DNA of 64,000 nucleotides from Dasypus novemcinctus (lineage: Eukaryota; Chordata; Mammalia; Cingulata; Dasypodidae): assembly GCF_030445035.2 (NCBI RefSeq), contig NC_080673.1, forward strand, positions 198,460,216 to 198,524,215, in the 5' to 3' direction. Below the pieces are notes generated by a model. That model was given only the letters and a program-made list of their open reading frames with translations. It did no database searches and had not been told where the DNA came from. Position 1 is the stretch's first letter. Each line of letters starts with the position of its first letter. Made by a program: the position numbers and the translations under genes. Shown here piece by piece: positions 10,551 through 21,834 of the stretch.

Positions 10551-10661
10551 GTAACTTGTAGTACTTTCTCCAATTGTGAGTGACAGAAAACCCATATCCA
10601 ACTGGCTTAAGCAAATGAGAATACATTTACTTTCAAAATGGAAATTCCAGTTGTAGATGTC

Positions 10662-10973
10662 TGTTGTGGGAAACTGGCTTACCTGTTCCTGACTGTAAAT
10701 GTTACTTCTGTCTATTATAGATGTTGCAGTTGTTAGATGTTGCAGTTGTTCTCTATTATTGTAGATGATGTTGCAGTTCTAATAGCAAACAGCTGCTTAG
10801 TAGTTCTCAATAAATATGAGGTAGAAACTAGGGTCGAGGCTCTCTCAGTTCCAGAAGCTATGAGTCCTCTGATCCCATCTTTATCTCCTCTTCTGTCTCT
10901 CTCTGTCCTTTATTTTGGAAATGTCTGCTTTGCCTTCCCTTCGAGCCAACCTGTCACTGAGCTGATTGCAGCA
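10662..10973 (+). mobile_element. Class II ERV-like 5' LTR
   Basis: Runs from TGTTGTGGGAAACTGG to ...GATTGCAGCA (TG...CA). It contains AATAAA at 10809-10814 and a pyrimidine-rich U5-like end, and is followed two bases later by a primer-binding-site-like sequence. It contains a short duplication 'agatgttgcagttgtt'. About 312 bp, and no matching 3' LTR was found downstream. Confidence 0.5.
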
Positions 10974-10975
10974 AC

Positions 10976-10992
10976 TGGTGTCCAAAATGGGA
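10976..10992 (+). other. Decayed retroviral primer-binding site, tRNA-Lys type
   Basis: TGGTGTCCAAAATGGGA agrees at 12 of 17 bases with the tRNA-Lys primer site typical of betaretrovirus-like ERVs (TGGCGCCCAACGTGGGG). Four of the five differences are C-to-T or G-to-A, the changes expected from CpG/deamination decay. It sits at the expected place, just 3' of the LTR. Confidence 0.5.
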
Positions 10993-11300
10993 TTCCGAAC
11001 AAGGGCTGGAAGGGACGAAGGATCTCCTCAAGCAAAACTAAAGTTGGTGTAATGGTGCAGAGCCCCGAGTGGTTTGGAAAGGCTTTGAAGTCCTCGAGGA
11101 TTTGTACTTCCCCAGGAGACAGAGAATGCCCTATGTGGGTAACAGCTCATTGGATAAAGCCATACCATGAACACCAAGAGATGACAAAAGTTCCTGTGGG
11201 ACCCAGAACCTCCAGTCATGCAGATGGAGAGACAGACACTGGAAACTGCATGGCTGGGTCTCATTCTGAAAACTAGAATGGCTTTACATCAAAGTATCTA
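10993..11300 (+). mobile_element. ERV leader/internal remnant
   Basis: Sequence downstream of the putative primer site, within an open frame (10737-11276) that starts inside the LTR and so is not a gag gene as it stands. No zinc-knuckle, protease or capsid motif is visible. Extent to the right is unknown. Confidence 0.35.
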
Positions 11301-12484
11301 AACTACAGAACTTGTTCAAGCATGGCATCATAAAGCAAGTATGACTTGGGGACAGAAAGATTAAGAAAGTAATTGAGAGGAGGAAAATGGAAAAAGAAAT
11401 GTTTAATTATAAAAGGAATGAAGAAATTCTAGATTAATAGATTTGAAACTGCTTTTGTGTTTGTCTGTTAGTTCAATGTCAGTGTATGTGTTGTAATTGT
11501 TTCAGTGTGTGTGGAAAGAGAAAGAAAAAGAGGAGGGTGTGTGCCCAGAGGAGGGTGGGTGTCCAGAAAGAAAGAGAAAAAGAAAAAAGAAAAAAGGAAG
11601 GAAGGGAAAAGGAAGGAGAAAAAAGAGAGAGAGAAAGGAAGAAAGAGAAAGAGAAAAGGGAAGCAAAAAAAAAAGAAAGAAAAGAAAAAGGAAGGAAAAA
11701 TGAAAGATGTAAAAGTTAAGTGAATATTGAAAAAGGTAAAAAGTTTGTGGGAATGTTAACTGAAATGTTATAAGGTGTATTTTTAAAACAGTTTTATAAA
11801 ATCAGAAATGGAGATATATGGGACAGAGCTAATACACATATAGCAAGTTGTAAACATATTGTAGCATTCAGAGAGATAATGTGTTTTGTAAAAGTAAAAC
11901 AAGCCTAAATGAATACAAAAAGTGCAAAAATTGTGTGAAAAGGTCAGCAATGGACTTTTGCAGATCTTCAAGGCTTTCTGCCCTGGCCTGATGGCAATCA
12001 ATCTGACTGCACAGACAAAACCTGTGGCAGTGACCCTACTAAGAAACATCAGAGACAATGGTATTTGAAGGGCCTGGAATAGGCAAACAATTGAGACAAT
12101 CTGTAGGGTCCCTGCTACTCTATTAAATTATTAAATGCAATTTGGTTGGGTGAAACAAAACTATACTCTCTGCTATAATTGATAAATATAATGTTTTCTC
12201 ATATTAATGGAGTTTGTCAGCAGAGGCTTAATTAATGGGGGGGGGGGGGTGTAGATCTTGCTCAGAGGCAAATTCTGCTTGTGGAGTAACAGGATAACTG
12301 CATTGGGATCCAGGCTGGCTCTCCACCCAACAACTATAAGGTCAACAAAGAGAGCCTTTCCTTGTTAGCTCTGCACAAGTCCCAGGATTCCCTCTGATTG
12401 GATCAATCTGCATCACTTGCTCACCCAAAGCAATAACTGTTGATGGGGATTTGATGCTTTGATTGGCCAGTTGTGTTAAAGTGA
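11301..12484. other. Uncharacterised sequence, possibly further ERV or old repeat
   Basis: Apart from the purine tract, no family was named. 12355-12475 carries two GATTGG (CCAAT-box complement) motifs in sequence resembling an old dispersed repeat. A poly-G run lies at 12237-12250. No gene supported. Confidence 0.4.
11510..11705 (+). repeat. GA-rich polypurine tract
   Basis: About 190 bp almost wholly purine on the plus strand apart from the short GTGTGTGCCC and GTGTCC interruptions near 11540-11562. It gives three parallel Lys/Arg/Glu-rich open frames, a sure sign of low complexity rather than a gene. Confidence 0.9.
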
Positions 12485-12950
12485 ATGATGACCTTAAAGA
12501 TATCTACACCCTACTCCCCAAATCTTGTGGATATGTTCCCACACATGGCTAAAGGGACTTCTTAGGTGTGATTAAATTAAGGATCTTGAGATGGTCCTGG
12601 ATAAACTGTTGTGCCCAAAATAATCACAAGAGTTCTTATAAGAGGGAGGCAGGAAGGTCAGACGTCAGAGAGAAGAAGTCAATGTGACAGCAGAAGGGGA
12701 GATTGGAGTGATGCAGTCAGGAGCCAGTGAAAGCTGATGGCATGGAGAAGCCAGAAGAGGCAAGGAACAGAAGATCCCATGGAACTTCAGAAGGAACCGG
12801 CCCTGCTGATAACCTTGATTTTACACCATGAGACCCAATTCAAAATTCTGACTTCCAAAACTATAAGATAATCATCTGTTCTGTTTTATTCACTATTTTT
12901 GTGTTAAGTTGTTACAGCTGCAACAACAAAAAAATGAATATAACAATCTT
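12485..12950 (+). mobile_element. MLT1-type (MaLR) LTR
   Basis: 'aagatatctacaccctactc', 'gatggtcctggataaactg', 'caaaataatcacaagagttc', 'ttataagagggaggcaggaa', 'tggagtgatgcagtcaggag' and 'ccttgattttacaccatgag' follow the LTR consensus order. Same group, opposite strand, as the copy at 59420-59925. Confidence 0.75.
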
Positions 12951-13850
12951 AAGTCATGGTCTTAACCCCTAGAGCCCTGGACTGCATGGATGAGAATGGG
13001 GCAGGCATAATTCTCCAGGAGAAAAATGGTGATTCCATTTTTTGAAGATAATTAACACTGGGGATGAAAGTTCACAGTGTCCAGCATTATCAGTGTTGCT
13101 TTTGATATAATACTTTTTTGCTGTTATTATTTTTGTAAATTCTGCATAAATAACACTACAACAACTAAAAATATTCTTGAGTACCTGTCATGGTACCCCT
13201 ACTTATTCTTCTGTACCTGTACATTGAAATTTTGAAAGGTATCTTTGTTCATCTGGATATGTGAGCCATGAGGATAACAATAAAGTAGGTATTGACTTGT
13301 GTAGCAATAATGGCATGTTATTAGTATTTATCTCAACACAAAGAAAGTAGATATCTGACAGTAGTAATGAACTTGGTCATATAAATACAAAATAGATTCA
13401 ATTATGTCAACATATGTGCTAGGCTTTGTTCTTTCACTAATCAGCTTTTTCCTCTTGAAGAACCAACTTCTTTGGATATTGATTTCATAGTCTATGAAAC
13501 AGCAGAATTTGAATGAAAAAAGTGAACTCAAAATCCATCTAGTTTCCTGATTCTATAAGTTACTCCATGGTAATTACATAAATTGTAAGGAAAGCACAAC
13601 TTCTCCTTTGGGGCAAAAATGTATTGTTTGAAGGTTGAAATATTCTGAGTATTAGGACAACATGAAAAAAAAAACCACCAAGAGGCCCAAAGAACTAAAT
13701 TCCAGGGCCAACTCTACCACTTCCACCACTACCTAGTTTTCTCTTCTATATAATGTAGCAATGGGGTAATTTAATTCTTTGGCCAGCACAGTTGAGGAGG
13801 TTTTATTGAGAAAATGGGCTTAAGAAAGGGATTGTCTTTCTGAGCATGGT
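12951..13850. other. Unique non-coding sequence
   Basis: AT-rich, no repeat or exon recognised. The minus-strand frame at 13328-13531 has no recognisable domain. Confidence 0.5.
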
Positions 13851-13965
13851 AGTAATAGTGGTCCATTAGAATCATCTGGGTGACTTTAGAAATTTAAAAA
13901 TTAAAAATTAGAAACATCATTTCAGAGCTCTCCCATCCACAATGATTGTGAAACTCTCCTGTAAA
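13851..13965 (+). mobile_element. MER5-like hAT relic
   Basis: 'gtggtccattagaatcatct' followed by 'gggtgactttagaaattta' resembles the MER5A core. Ends not visible. Confidence 0.4.
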
Positions 13966-14870
13966 AAGGCAAGTAACGTGACAAAAGCCTCACAGATGAT
14001 TTCAATGAACTCCCATTCCCTTGTTCTACCCCTGCCCCACCTCTGCTCATTAAGAACCAGGGTCTAGATTGCATTTAGGTTCTTTTGTGATTTTGGTGTT
14101 GATTCTGATTTACCATGCACTGGTTCTGTGTATTGGAACTTGGTGGACCCTGGAGAAAGGTAAGGAACTGTCACCACCCCAAAATCCACCCATAGCCTTT
14201 CCCTTTGCCAGAGCACAGAAAGAGCTCTGCATCACCAGGGCTCTTTAGACTTCATGGGACTCTGTCAGCCCTGCAGCAGCCTCAGCCTGACAGACTAAGG
14301 CCATCCTAGGCTTCTAAGGTGGAATCATGAGTTCCTCACACAAATATACTAAAGAAGTCAAATTCTGCAGCTGCAACCTGATCTTTCTCATAGTGAAATT
14401 CTGGCAATGACAAAGCATGGCAAGTTGAGAAACTCAATTTTCCCTGACAATCTTGCATCAGACCCTGACAAGACAAGCTACTTCATTATGTGTCTGGAAA
14501 AGAGGGACAAAGGATCTTGTTGAGGGCATAATAGTCAATAGTGATAGATGCTTCATCCAGGGAAATGTTTGTCATCCAGTGCCATGTTGAGCTTTTAACA
14601 AGACATTTGCAGGACTGCTATAAAAATGAAACCATCTTTATTGGATGTGGTGTCATTACTACCATTTATTACTCAAACCAAACATTCAAGTGATTGGGAG
14701 GTTGAACATTTTGGCAAATAAGAAGAAACAAGAAAGCTAATAAAAAGGACAACTGGGGCACAGGAAATCTCTAGTTTACCAAAGACTTTAATTTTCAAAA
14801 GGATGGCTAGCTTAAATATTAGAATACTATGTCATGATTCTTACAAGAAAAGGAGGGATTAGGAGAGTTA
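13966..14870. other. Unique non-coding sequence
   Basis: No repeat, exon or RNA gene recognised. Moderately GC-richer near 14150-14300. Confidence 0.5.
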
Positions 14871-14992
14871 TTTATGAGTGATTACCTTATATCAGGGACT
14901 GTCCTCCATGCTTGCCATCTATCACCTTATTTCAGCTTCACAATAAAACTTAGGACTGTGTTTATTTTATAGATGAAAAAATTGGGGACTTT
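14871..14992 (-). mobile_element. MIR/L2 relic
   Basis: 'tatcagggactgtcctccat' then 'ttatagatgaaaaaattggg' matches the antisense MIR 3' half. Confidence 0.55.
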
Positions 14993-15630
14993 TGTTTCCC
15001 TGTGACAGACAGCCACATCAAATGAACAAAAGTAAAAGGGGAATTTAGAGAAAATACTCTGGGGCATTTGACAATTAACAAAGGATTAAATAACCTAATG
15101 GGAGAAATATAAGGGTCTGTTGGCCTTTAAGAAAACTGGAACCAGGAGTTCAAGGATCCTACCAATACATACTCTCTGACTCTTCCACTCCTTGGTTCTA
15201 CAGTCTCTATATCATACCCATTCCCTTGCTATAAGCTGGCTTGCTCCATATGGCAGGAAACAAGTCTTCCCAACCCTGGAAGAAGGATTGACTCATAAGA
15301 TTCATCCTGGTCTTAGTTTTAAAAATTGGCTCACCTTGCTTTGGGTTTCCACTCTTGGAACATCACTTAAGTCGTAGAAGAAATTCTATGTGATTGTGAC
15401 ATGTCCTATGAGGACAACATGAACCGAAGTGGGAAAGAAAGAATGTCCAGAACATGGGGGATACTGAGCCAGCAATACCATGTATATTCAGGTCACTTCA
15501 CTGTGGAAATGCACAACAAAGAAGCAAGGGAGAAACTTCTGGAAAAAGTCTAAGGTAAACTCTTCAATATCTTGGGGACTCCATTACATTACATTTTCAA
15601 ACTCAGACTAGGCAGTTGTCAAGACCTCAG
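14993..15630. other. Mostly unclassified sequence
   Basis: Part of 15000-15370 resembles an old dispersed repeat but I cannot name it. No exon or RNA gene recognised. Confidence 0.4.
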
Positions 15631-15634
15631 AGCA

Positions 15635-16300
15635 TGCATGCATTCACTTATTCATTCCACAGACATTTACTCGTGCTAAAATAGAAGAAAAAAAAAAAAA
15701 AGAATAAGATATGGTTTCTACCCTCAGAGTTTACTGCCTGCTGGGGGAAACAGACAAGTATACTAATGATGTCAGTATTGTGAGCCAAGTATATTAATGA
15801 AGGTCCATAGAGGGCAGTGTTTTTCATGCTGTATGTTAAGACCCATTGGCAGGTCATTAAATCAATTTAGTGGGCTGCAGACAGCATTTTAAAAAAAGAA
15901 ATAAAATAGGCTAGAATATATCAATGTGCATTGCACAGCAATAAAGATGTAATAATTTTCTTACAATTGTTTTGGGGCTGTGTATGTGTAGGCATGTGTA
16001 CTAGGTCATGATGTAAAATACATTTCTTACTTTAGGTCATTGTCAAAAATCTTTGAAAGCCACTAAAATAATAAGAGTAAGAATGCAGAAAAGGATACAG
16101 ACTAGAAGGTAGAAGAGGAAGTTTTCTGAAGATGAGAGCCCTCATATTAAATCTTGGAGAAAAAGTAGTAGTTCCAAGAGGAAGAACAGTTTGTGGAAAA
16201 GATACTGAAATTTGAAAAAGGAGGGAAGATGGATGAAGTCCAGCAGTTGGAGCATACCAGGAGAGGCTGTGATGGGTCATGCATTAGTCCTTCAAGCTAT
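15635..16300 (-). mobile_element. L2 LINE relic, long
   Basis: The antisense L2 3' end ('cacttattcattccacagac') runs on into L2 body-like sequence, for example 'gtagttccaagaggaagaac'. A poly-A run at 15690-15701 is secondary. Very diverged, boundaries approximate. Confidence 0.5.
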
Positions 16301-16730
16301 AGTTCCAGGAGTCAAGAACTTATGGTACAGAATGAGGAGGTGGGGCTTGTATTTATAATAAAAGATAGACTGACATGATGATAATTAAGATGAAGTGCTT
16401 TAAAAAATGAGAGGTATACAAAATTACTTCTGCTTAGAGAAGCAGAGAGCTTCATGAGGGAGGAAGCATTTTGAAGTTATCTGTGACTCCTTTATAAGTT
16501 GATCCAGGGGTGAATGGAATATTAAATGAGAAAGAGAAGGAGACATTCCAATAGTATATTGGAGCAAAAGAGAAGGGAGAAATTTTGAACAGGCACATGT
16601 CTCCCAAAGAGGATCCCCTAAACCAAATAGTCCTATAAGTGAGTTCCAGGTTAAATGCCAAATAAAATTTAATTCACAATTAGTTACTCTCAAACATGCA
16701 TAGTGGAAACAGTCTAGCAAAGGAGTTAAG
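16301..16730. other. Unique non-coding sequence
   Basis: No repeat or gene recognised. Overlapping minus-strand frames at 16424-16720 show no domain. Confidence 0.45.
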
Positions 16731-16865
16731 AGGCCAACATCTATAGTCTAGCTTTCAGGGCTCAAATCTACCTGCTTGCTGTGTGAATTTGTCAGTTTTA
16801 CCTAATCTCCCTGTGACTCAAAGACCTCATGGATAAAACTGGTATTTGTTGCAGTCATGAAAGTG
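16731..16865 (+). mobile_element. MIR SINE relic
   Basis: 'gctttcagggctcaaatcta', 'cttgctgtgtgaatttgtc' and 'cctaatctccctgtgactca' occur in MIR order. Confidence 0.7.
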
Positions 16866-17640
16866 TGATGCACAAATCTCCCTTCAAGAAAAAACTTGAT
16901 GTCCAACTGCAAGGAATGTGGTTAGCTCTCCACCTTCAGTTGTAGCATCTTTGGGGTCCTTCAAGCCAAGGTCATGCCCTTTCCAGAAGCCTAGTCAATG
17001 ACAGAGCATGTTGGAGTACTAGGGATTGGACATATTTTCCCAATATGGAACTCAGCTAGCAAGCAATCTTTGCTCTGGTTCGGCCCACTGGGTTGGCCAA
17101 GACTTTGCCAGAGCTTCATAGTCTGAGGCCCATTCTACTCAACCTGCTTCCTCCTCTCTTCCCTTTCAGAGGTTTCAAATCTGCTTTGTGGTCTGAAGGT
17201 GTTTCCTATGCAATCTTGTTTCCTTTATTATCTTTAACAGACATAACCTCAACTTTACTGAAATCTCTTGCTCTCCTACACTCTGGCTGAGCATCTGTGT
17301 GTTAGAGGATCTGGATGGACACAACACATAGATGTTGGCCTGCCTCCATTTTCACTCCTTGGATCTCTATCTTTCTACTCTCATTTCTTAGATGAGCTCA
17401 CCTGGTTTTTTGGGTTTCAATGCCATCTCTATGTTGCAGATTCTCATCTTTGGATCTCCAGCCCAAAGCAGTGCTCTGAACTACAGACACATGTATCCAG
17501 CCTCCTGTTTTAACATATCCATTGGGTAATGAGTACGAACCTCAAATGTAATGTGTCTAAGAGACAGGGGAGGTTACATAAGTAGAAATGGATGGCAGAA
17601 ACCTATAATTAGTGTTGTGGGAACAGGAAGACACTTTTTT
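16866..17640. other. Probable old dispersed repeat (unnamed) plus unique sequence
   Basis: 16900-17200 contains phrases such as 'cactgggttggccaagactt' that I associate with an old mammalian repeat but cannot assign. The rest is unrecognised. Open frames here are short. Confidence 0.35.
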
Positions 17641-18540
17641 ACCCAGCTAATTCTCTGTTTGCCTACTAAGATTCATTCTTTCATTTCAATGTGGCATGGT
17701 TACTGAACACTTAGAATTCTGTAAACTTTTTGGATAAGCATTTAAACTGATACAAGAAAACAAAAAAAATGTTTAAAGAGTAAAGGCACGATCATAATAG
17801 TCAGCTATTTTATAGTTTGAGCTATTTAAGTTTGAACCTCAAGAAATTACATGCTTAAGTGCCTTAGTAGTCTTCAGTTGACTTTTAATTAACCTCTTTT
17901 GCCATTTCTCATCTATGGAAATTGAAAAATATTTTTATAGTCCAAAAAAAGAAACTTATTTTATATAAGAATTACACAAATTTGAAAGTCGCTTATAATA
18001 ATCTTTCAAATCATGTGATGTTTGCTGCTGAATCAAGACAAATTGTATTTATTCTTTATCAGTCCTAGTTATCTTCATATGGCTCTCTTGTTAATAAGAT
18101 TCAGACAAAGCCTAGCCTTCCGATGCAAAAAATGAAAACCCACAGTGATTTAAAAATGATTTTCTCTAATCAGGCTGCACCTCATTAATTGTGATTCCTT
18201 TCCTTTAGAATCTGATGTCTGCAGATGTTTTTTTGTGGGAACATTATTTAAAACACGTCTTCCACAGTGCAACTGCCCCTTTGTGAAAATTCTTCTTCTA
18301 TCCTTTGGTTTGGAAAAAAGGACTGATCAATATCAGCTTAGCCCAAATATCAACAGAGAAGAGGAAAGTTTTCCTTTTTCTGTTCAGTGTCCCTCTCCTT
18401 TCAAAAGAACAAGACTATGACTGATTTTCCTAATAATAGTTATAGAAGCCTTGTCATTCAATTTTCACCTTGATGGTGGTACATAGAGCCATATAGCCTC
18501 CTTGACACTACAAATAATAAGGTTTTTATACCTCCCGTGA
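17641..18540. other. Repeat-free AT-rich segment, candidate conserved non-coding DNA
   Basis: 900 bp in which I recognise no transposon, which is unusual in this window. It carries several homeodomain-type cores (TTTTAATTAACC near 17884, CTCATTAATTGTG near 18182, CTAATCAGG near 18167) and CATGTGATG near 18014. No exon evidence. Regulatory function is inference only. Confidence 0.3.
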
Positions 18541-18960
18541 TAACTGGTCACCAAAATGCATTTACTATTCTATTGGACAGGGTAGGGTACATTGTACTGC
18601 AGTAACACAAAAACTTAACAATCATGGTGGCGTAGCACAAAAGAAATTGATTCTTTCCACACACAAAGTCTAATGGGATTGCCTGGGAAGCTGTTCCATC
18701 TTGTGACTCAGGGATCCAAGTTATCTTCATTATAGTACAGTCAACTTAGCATGTGGCTGTTAAGGTAATTTCAGCATGGAGAGAGAAAGATGAAAGAGTC
18801 AAAGTAGTTTTTAACTGCTTCAGCCTGGAAGTAATATATGCCACCCACTCTGCTTAAAATTCCTTGGCTTGAAGGAGTCACTTGGCCTAAGCCAAGCTGC
18901 AAGGGAGAATGGGAGAGTAAAGGGAAACATGGAATATTTGGTGAAAAATAACACGCTCTG
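18541..18960 (+). mobile_element. Old LTR-like mammalian repeat
   Basis: Contains 'cagcctggaagtaatatatg', 'ttggcttgaaggagtcactt' and 'gaatatttggtgaaaaataa'. Related by eye to 53945-54245, which has the same succession of landmarks. Family name not certain. Confidence 0.5.
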
Positions 18961-19079
18961 CCTCAATTACATGGTTGATTACATATGGTCCTGTGCTAAG
19001 CCAAGCTCAGGAACACATGGGAAACAGAATTTTCAGCTCATTGAAGTCATTTGCAAGAAGGTACCTGGAGCATAGAGCA

Positions 19080-19240
19080 CACAAGTTTGGAAGACAGAGT
19101 AGGCTGATAGCCTGGCTTTTCTACCTTCTGGCAATAAGTTCTTTGGCAGGTCCTGTAGATACTCTGAGCCTCAGTGCCTTCATTTGTAAAATGAAGAGAA
19201 CACCGACATACCAAAGAAGTCAGGATTATTATGAATAATG
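19080..19240 (+). mobile_element. MIR SINE relic
   Basis: 'gagcctcagtgccttcattt' followed by 'gtaaaatgaagagaacac' and 'caggattattatgaataatg'. Clear MIR 3' half. Confidence 0.75.
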
Positions 19241-19249
19241 GCTCTAAAG

Positions 19250-20026
19250 CAAGGGTTCTTAACAAGGGGTCCATGAGCTTGGATTGAAATTCAACAAAAC
19301 ATTATTTTTGTGCAGGTATGATATATTTATTAAATAATTCACAGTGTAGTGTGGCCTTAGTAAGGGGTCTGTGGTTTTCACCTGATTAGCAAAGGGGTCT
19401 GCAGCAGTTTGATATTGTGTATGAATTCCAAATATAGATATTGGTTTATGTTTGTGAACTGATCTTCTACTCTGGGCATATTAGATTATATTGGATTCAG
19501 AGGTTTCACTTTTACTTGGTTAATTAATTGATTAAGGCTTTGATTAGGGCATGTCAGTAGAATGTACAGTAGGAGAAACCTCACTGCAGAGAAGGGAGGT
19601 TGGAGTTTTGATCCTGGAGCCCAGGAAGTAAACATGCAGAGAAGCAAATACATGAGGAAAGAGAGAAGTCTCCATTAGACATGGCAGAGGCCCTGAGAAG
19701 AGGAACAAATTGTTCTCCTTATAGTCTATAGCTGGCCTTGTGGAGAAAGCAGAGCAGCTGAACCTGAAAAACAAACCCTGGGAAGAGAAGAACCCTGGAA
19801 GCCCAATCCTTTGCAAACATTGGCAGTCATCTTGCTCCAACACATGGCAACAGACTTTGGTGAGGGAAGTACCTTATGCTTTATGACCTGGTAACTGTAA
19901 GCTTTTACCCCAAATAAATACTCTTAAAAAAAAAAACAACAACAACAGATTTCTGGTCTTTTGCATCAGCACCCCTTTGGATGACTAATACTGGGTCCGT
20001 GAAACAAAAAAGGTTAAGAACCCCTG
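19250..20026 (+). mobile_element. hAT-type DNA transposon split by an LTR
   Basis: The terminal inverted repeats CAAGGGTTCTTAAC (19250-19263) and GTTAAGAACCCCTG (20013-20026) match at 13 of 14. The 8-bp target duplications CTCTAAAG (19242-19249) and TTCTAAGG (20027-20034) match at 6 of 8, the length made by hAT transposases. Without the LTR at 19400-19992 the element is under 190 bp, a non-autonomous hAT-Charlie-like MITE with no transposase. Confidence 0.8.
19400..19992 (+). mobile_element. ERVL-class LTR (xenarthran family A), solo
   Basis: Ends TGCAGCAGTTTG...GACTAATACT, flanked by perfect 5-bp duplications GGGTC at 19395-19399 and 19993-19997. The sense-strand polyadenylation signal in 'ccccaaataaatactctt' and the tail 'gatttctggtcttttgcat' match the reverse complement of 28811-29448. 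Inserted into the hAT element. An A-rich expansion at 19927-19947 follows the signal. Confidence 0.85.
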
Positions 20027-20034
20027 TTCTAAGG

Positions 20035-20170
20035 TTTGAAAGAGTCATGTTCCCAGCCCAAAGGATGGCACATAGTAGGTGCAAAAAAAGCTAAGGACGT
20101 CTGCTTTAAAGCATTTGGCAAAAGTGCCTAGCAAATACTAGGTATCCAAATACTTAGAGTCCAATTTAAA
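20035..20170 (+). mobile_element. L2/MIR relic
   Basis: 'caaaggatggcacatagtag' and 'agtgcctagcaaatactagg' resemble two L2 3' ends. Short and diverged. Confidence 0.45.
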
Positions 20171-20515
20171 AAATAGCAATGATTATCATATTTTAGTCAT
20201 AATAAGGTAGGTATGTCATGACCATCAAACAAAATAATTAATTACAATTTTTACATTGAAATTACAAAATATAATGAAAATGATTTTGAAATATAAGCAT
20301 TTCTGAGACTTCCTAGTTGAGTCCAGATCAGCTTTGACCCTACATTTAATTTACTTTTACCAGAAAATGTAGTATATCATTACCTTTAGAAGTTCTCATT
20401 TCAGATGAAAAAAAAAAGAGCTTTTAGAGTAATTGCAAAATTTTAAAGGGTCCTCAGTGAAAGCAAGAGGTGAGTTTCCATGGCAATATCTGAACAACAC
20501 AATGGGAAGGAAGAA
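20171..20515. other. Unique AT-rich sequence
   Basis: Nothing recognised. Confidence 0.5.
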
Positions 20516-20680
20516 GGGAAGGAGGAGCATTTAATGAGCACTTCCATGATATTCAGCAGTGTACTTGGCACATTACATCCAATATCTGTCTGAAACACAG
20601 GAAAGTGCTATGAGATTAATAGGATTGTCACTGTTTTACAGAAGAACAAACAGATACCAAAGGAAGGGCCCCAGTGGGAT
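20516..20680 (-). mobile_element. MIR SINE relic
   Basis: 'gagcatttaatgagcacttc' and 'ttgtcactgttttacagaag' follow antisense MIR order. Confidence 0.6.
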
Positions 20681-20924
20681 ACGTCCTTGCCCACCACAGC
20701 ACCCCCTCCTGCCACTCTTGCCTACAGCTGGTGGTAGGCTCTCCCGCTGCCACAGAGCCTCCCATCAAGGCACCTGCCCTCTTCTCCTTGTTGCCAGCCT
20801 TTCTCAAGTCTTGTCCTGGGACTCTCTGGGACTAACGTGCCAAACTCCCTCTTCTGCCTTACCTCTCACCAGCACACCAAGCTCCTATTTCCTTCTGTCA
20901 TTATATAAACTGCCTTGACTATAA

Positions 20925-21775
20925 ATCTGATGAGGAGCCTGCATGATCTCAAAGAGTTTCCCCACCTATTGCATATTAGTTGGTAGTGAGAATGTAGCAA
21001 CTCCACAGTGGCAAAAACAGATGATCCTGTGATTGGGTGGTCAAAAGTAATGTCATCAATAAGGAGCAATTGGATATCATATGCCTCCTGATGTGATGTA
21101 TGGAGAAGGAAGCATTGCATATTAATAATCTCACTAGGAGGAATAATCTAAATCTATTCCTAAGGAAACATCAGACAAACCTGAATTGAGGAATATTCTA
21201 CAGCTGGCCAGCTTCTTTACCAGTGTCAGTGTCATGAGAGAAAGACTGAAGAACTGTTCCAAATTAAGAGAGAGAGAGTGATGCAGCCAATAAATGTGTG
21301 TGATGCTGGCCTGGATCTGGGTCTGGGAGGGAATACCTAGGATATTATCAGGACAATGAAAAAATACAGGATATTTGACATGTGGATGGGATGAAGGTAT
21401 TGTGACATTGTGAAATTTCAAAAATTTAATGACACTGAGGCTATGTAACAGAATATTCTTATTCTTAGGAATTGCTCACTGAATTATTAGGAGGTAAAAG
21501 GGTAGCATGTATATAACTTATTTTCAATCATTGTATAATTTATAATGCATGCATACACACATACCCACGTGCATGTATGTGTATGCATATATGTGTATAC
21601 ATACATATAAAAAGGTTGGGGGAGGGTGTGGAAGAAAAAACAAATGTGGCAAAATGTTAAAAATTGGTGAATCTGGAAAAGTCATATATAGAAGGTCTCT
21701 ATACATTTTTTTGGGCAACTATTCTTGTAACTTCCCTGTATGTCTGAAATTATTTCAAAGTAAAAAGTAAAACGA
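20925..21775 (+). mobile_element. L1M-type 3' UTR
   Basis: Landmarks in L1M order: 'gaaacatcagacaaacctga', 'gaaagactgaagaactgttc', 'cctggatctgggtctgggag', 'ggctatgtaacagaatattc', 'ggcaaaatgttaaaaattgg' and the closing 'ctgaaattatttcaaagta'. No coding part. An alternating CA/TG/TA stretch lies inside at 21545-21610. Confidence 0.8.
21545..21612 (+). repeat. Alternating purine-pyrimidine simple repeat
   Basis: (CA)/(TG)/(TA)-rich tract such as 'gtgcatgtatgtgtatgcat', within the L1M 3' UTR, at the place where these elements often carry a TA-rich run. Confidence 0.8.
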
Positions 21776-21834
21776 GAGCGAGACTGCTTATTCAGCAATT
21801 CAACGAAGCTTTAGAACTTTTAAGCAAACTAAAG

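Noticed and set aside
10737-11276. 179-codon gene
   Set aside because: Begins inside an LTR and reads through U5 and the primer-binding site, with no domain.
11486-11723. Three Lys/Arg/Glu-rich small proteins
   Set aside because: Frames of one low-complexity purine tract.
20559-20918. 119-codon plus-strand gene
   Set aside because: Starts in a MIR relic and continues as Leu/Pro/Ser-rich chance frame without motif.
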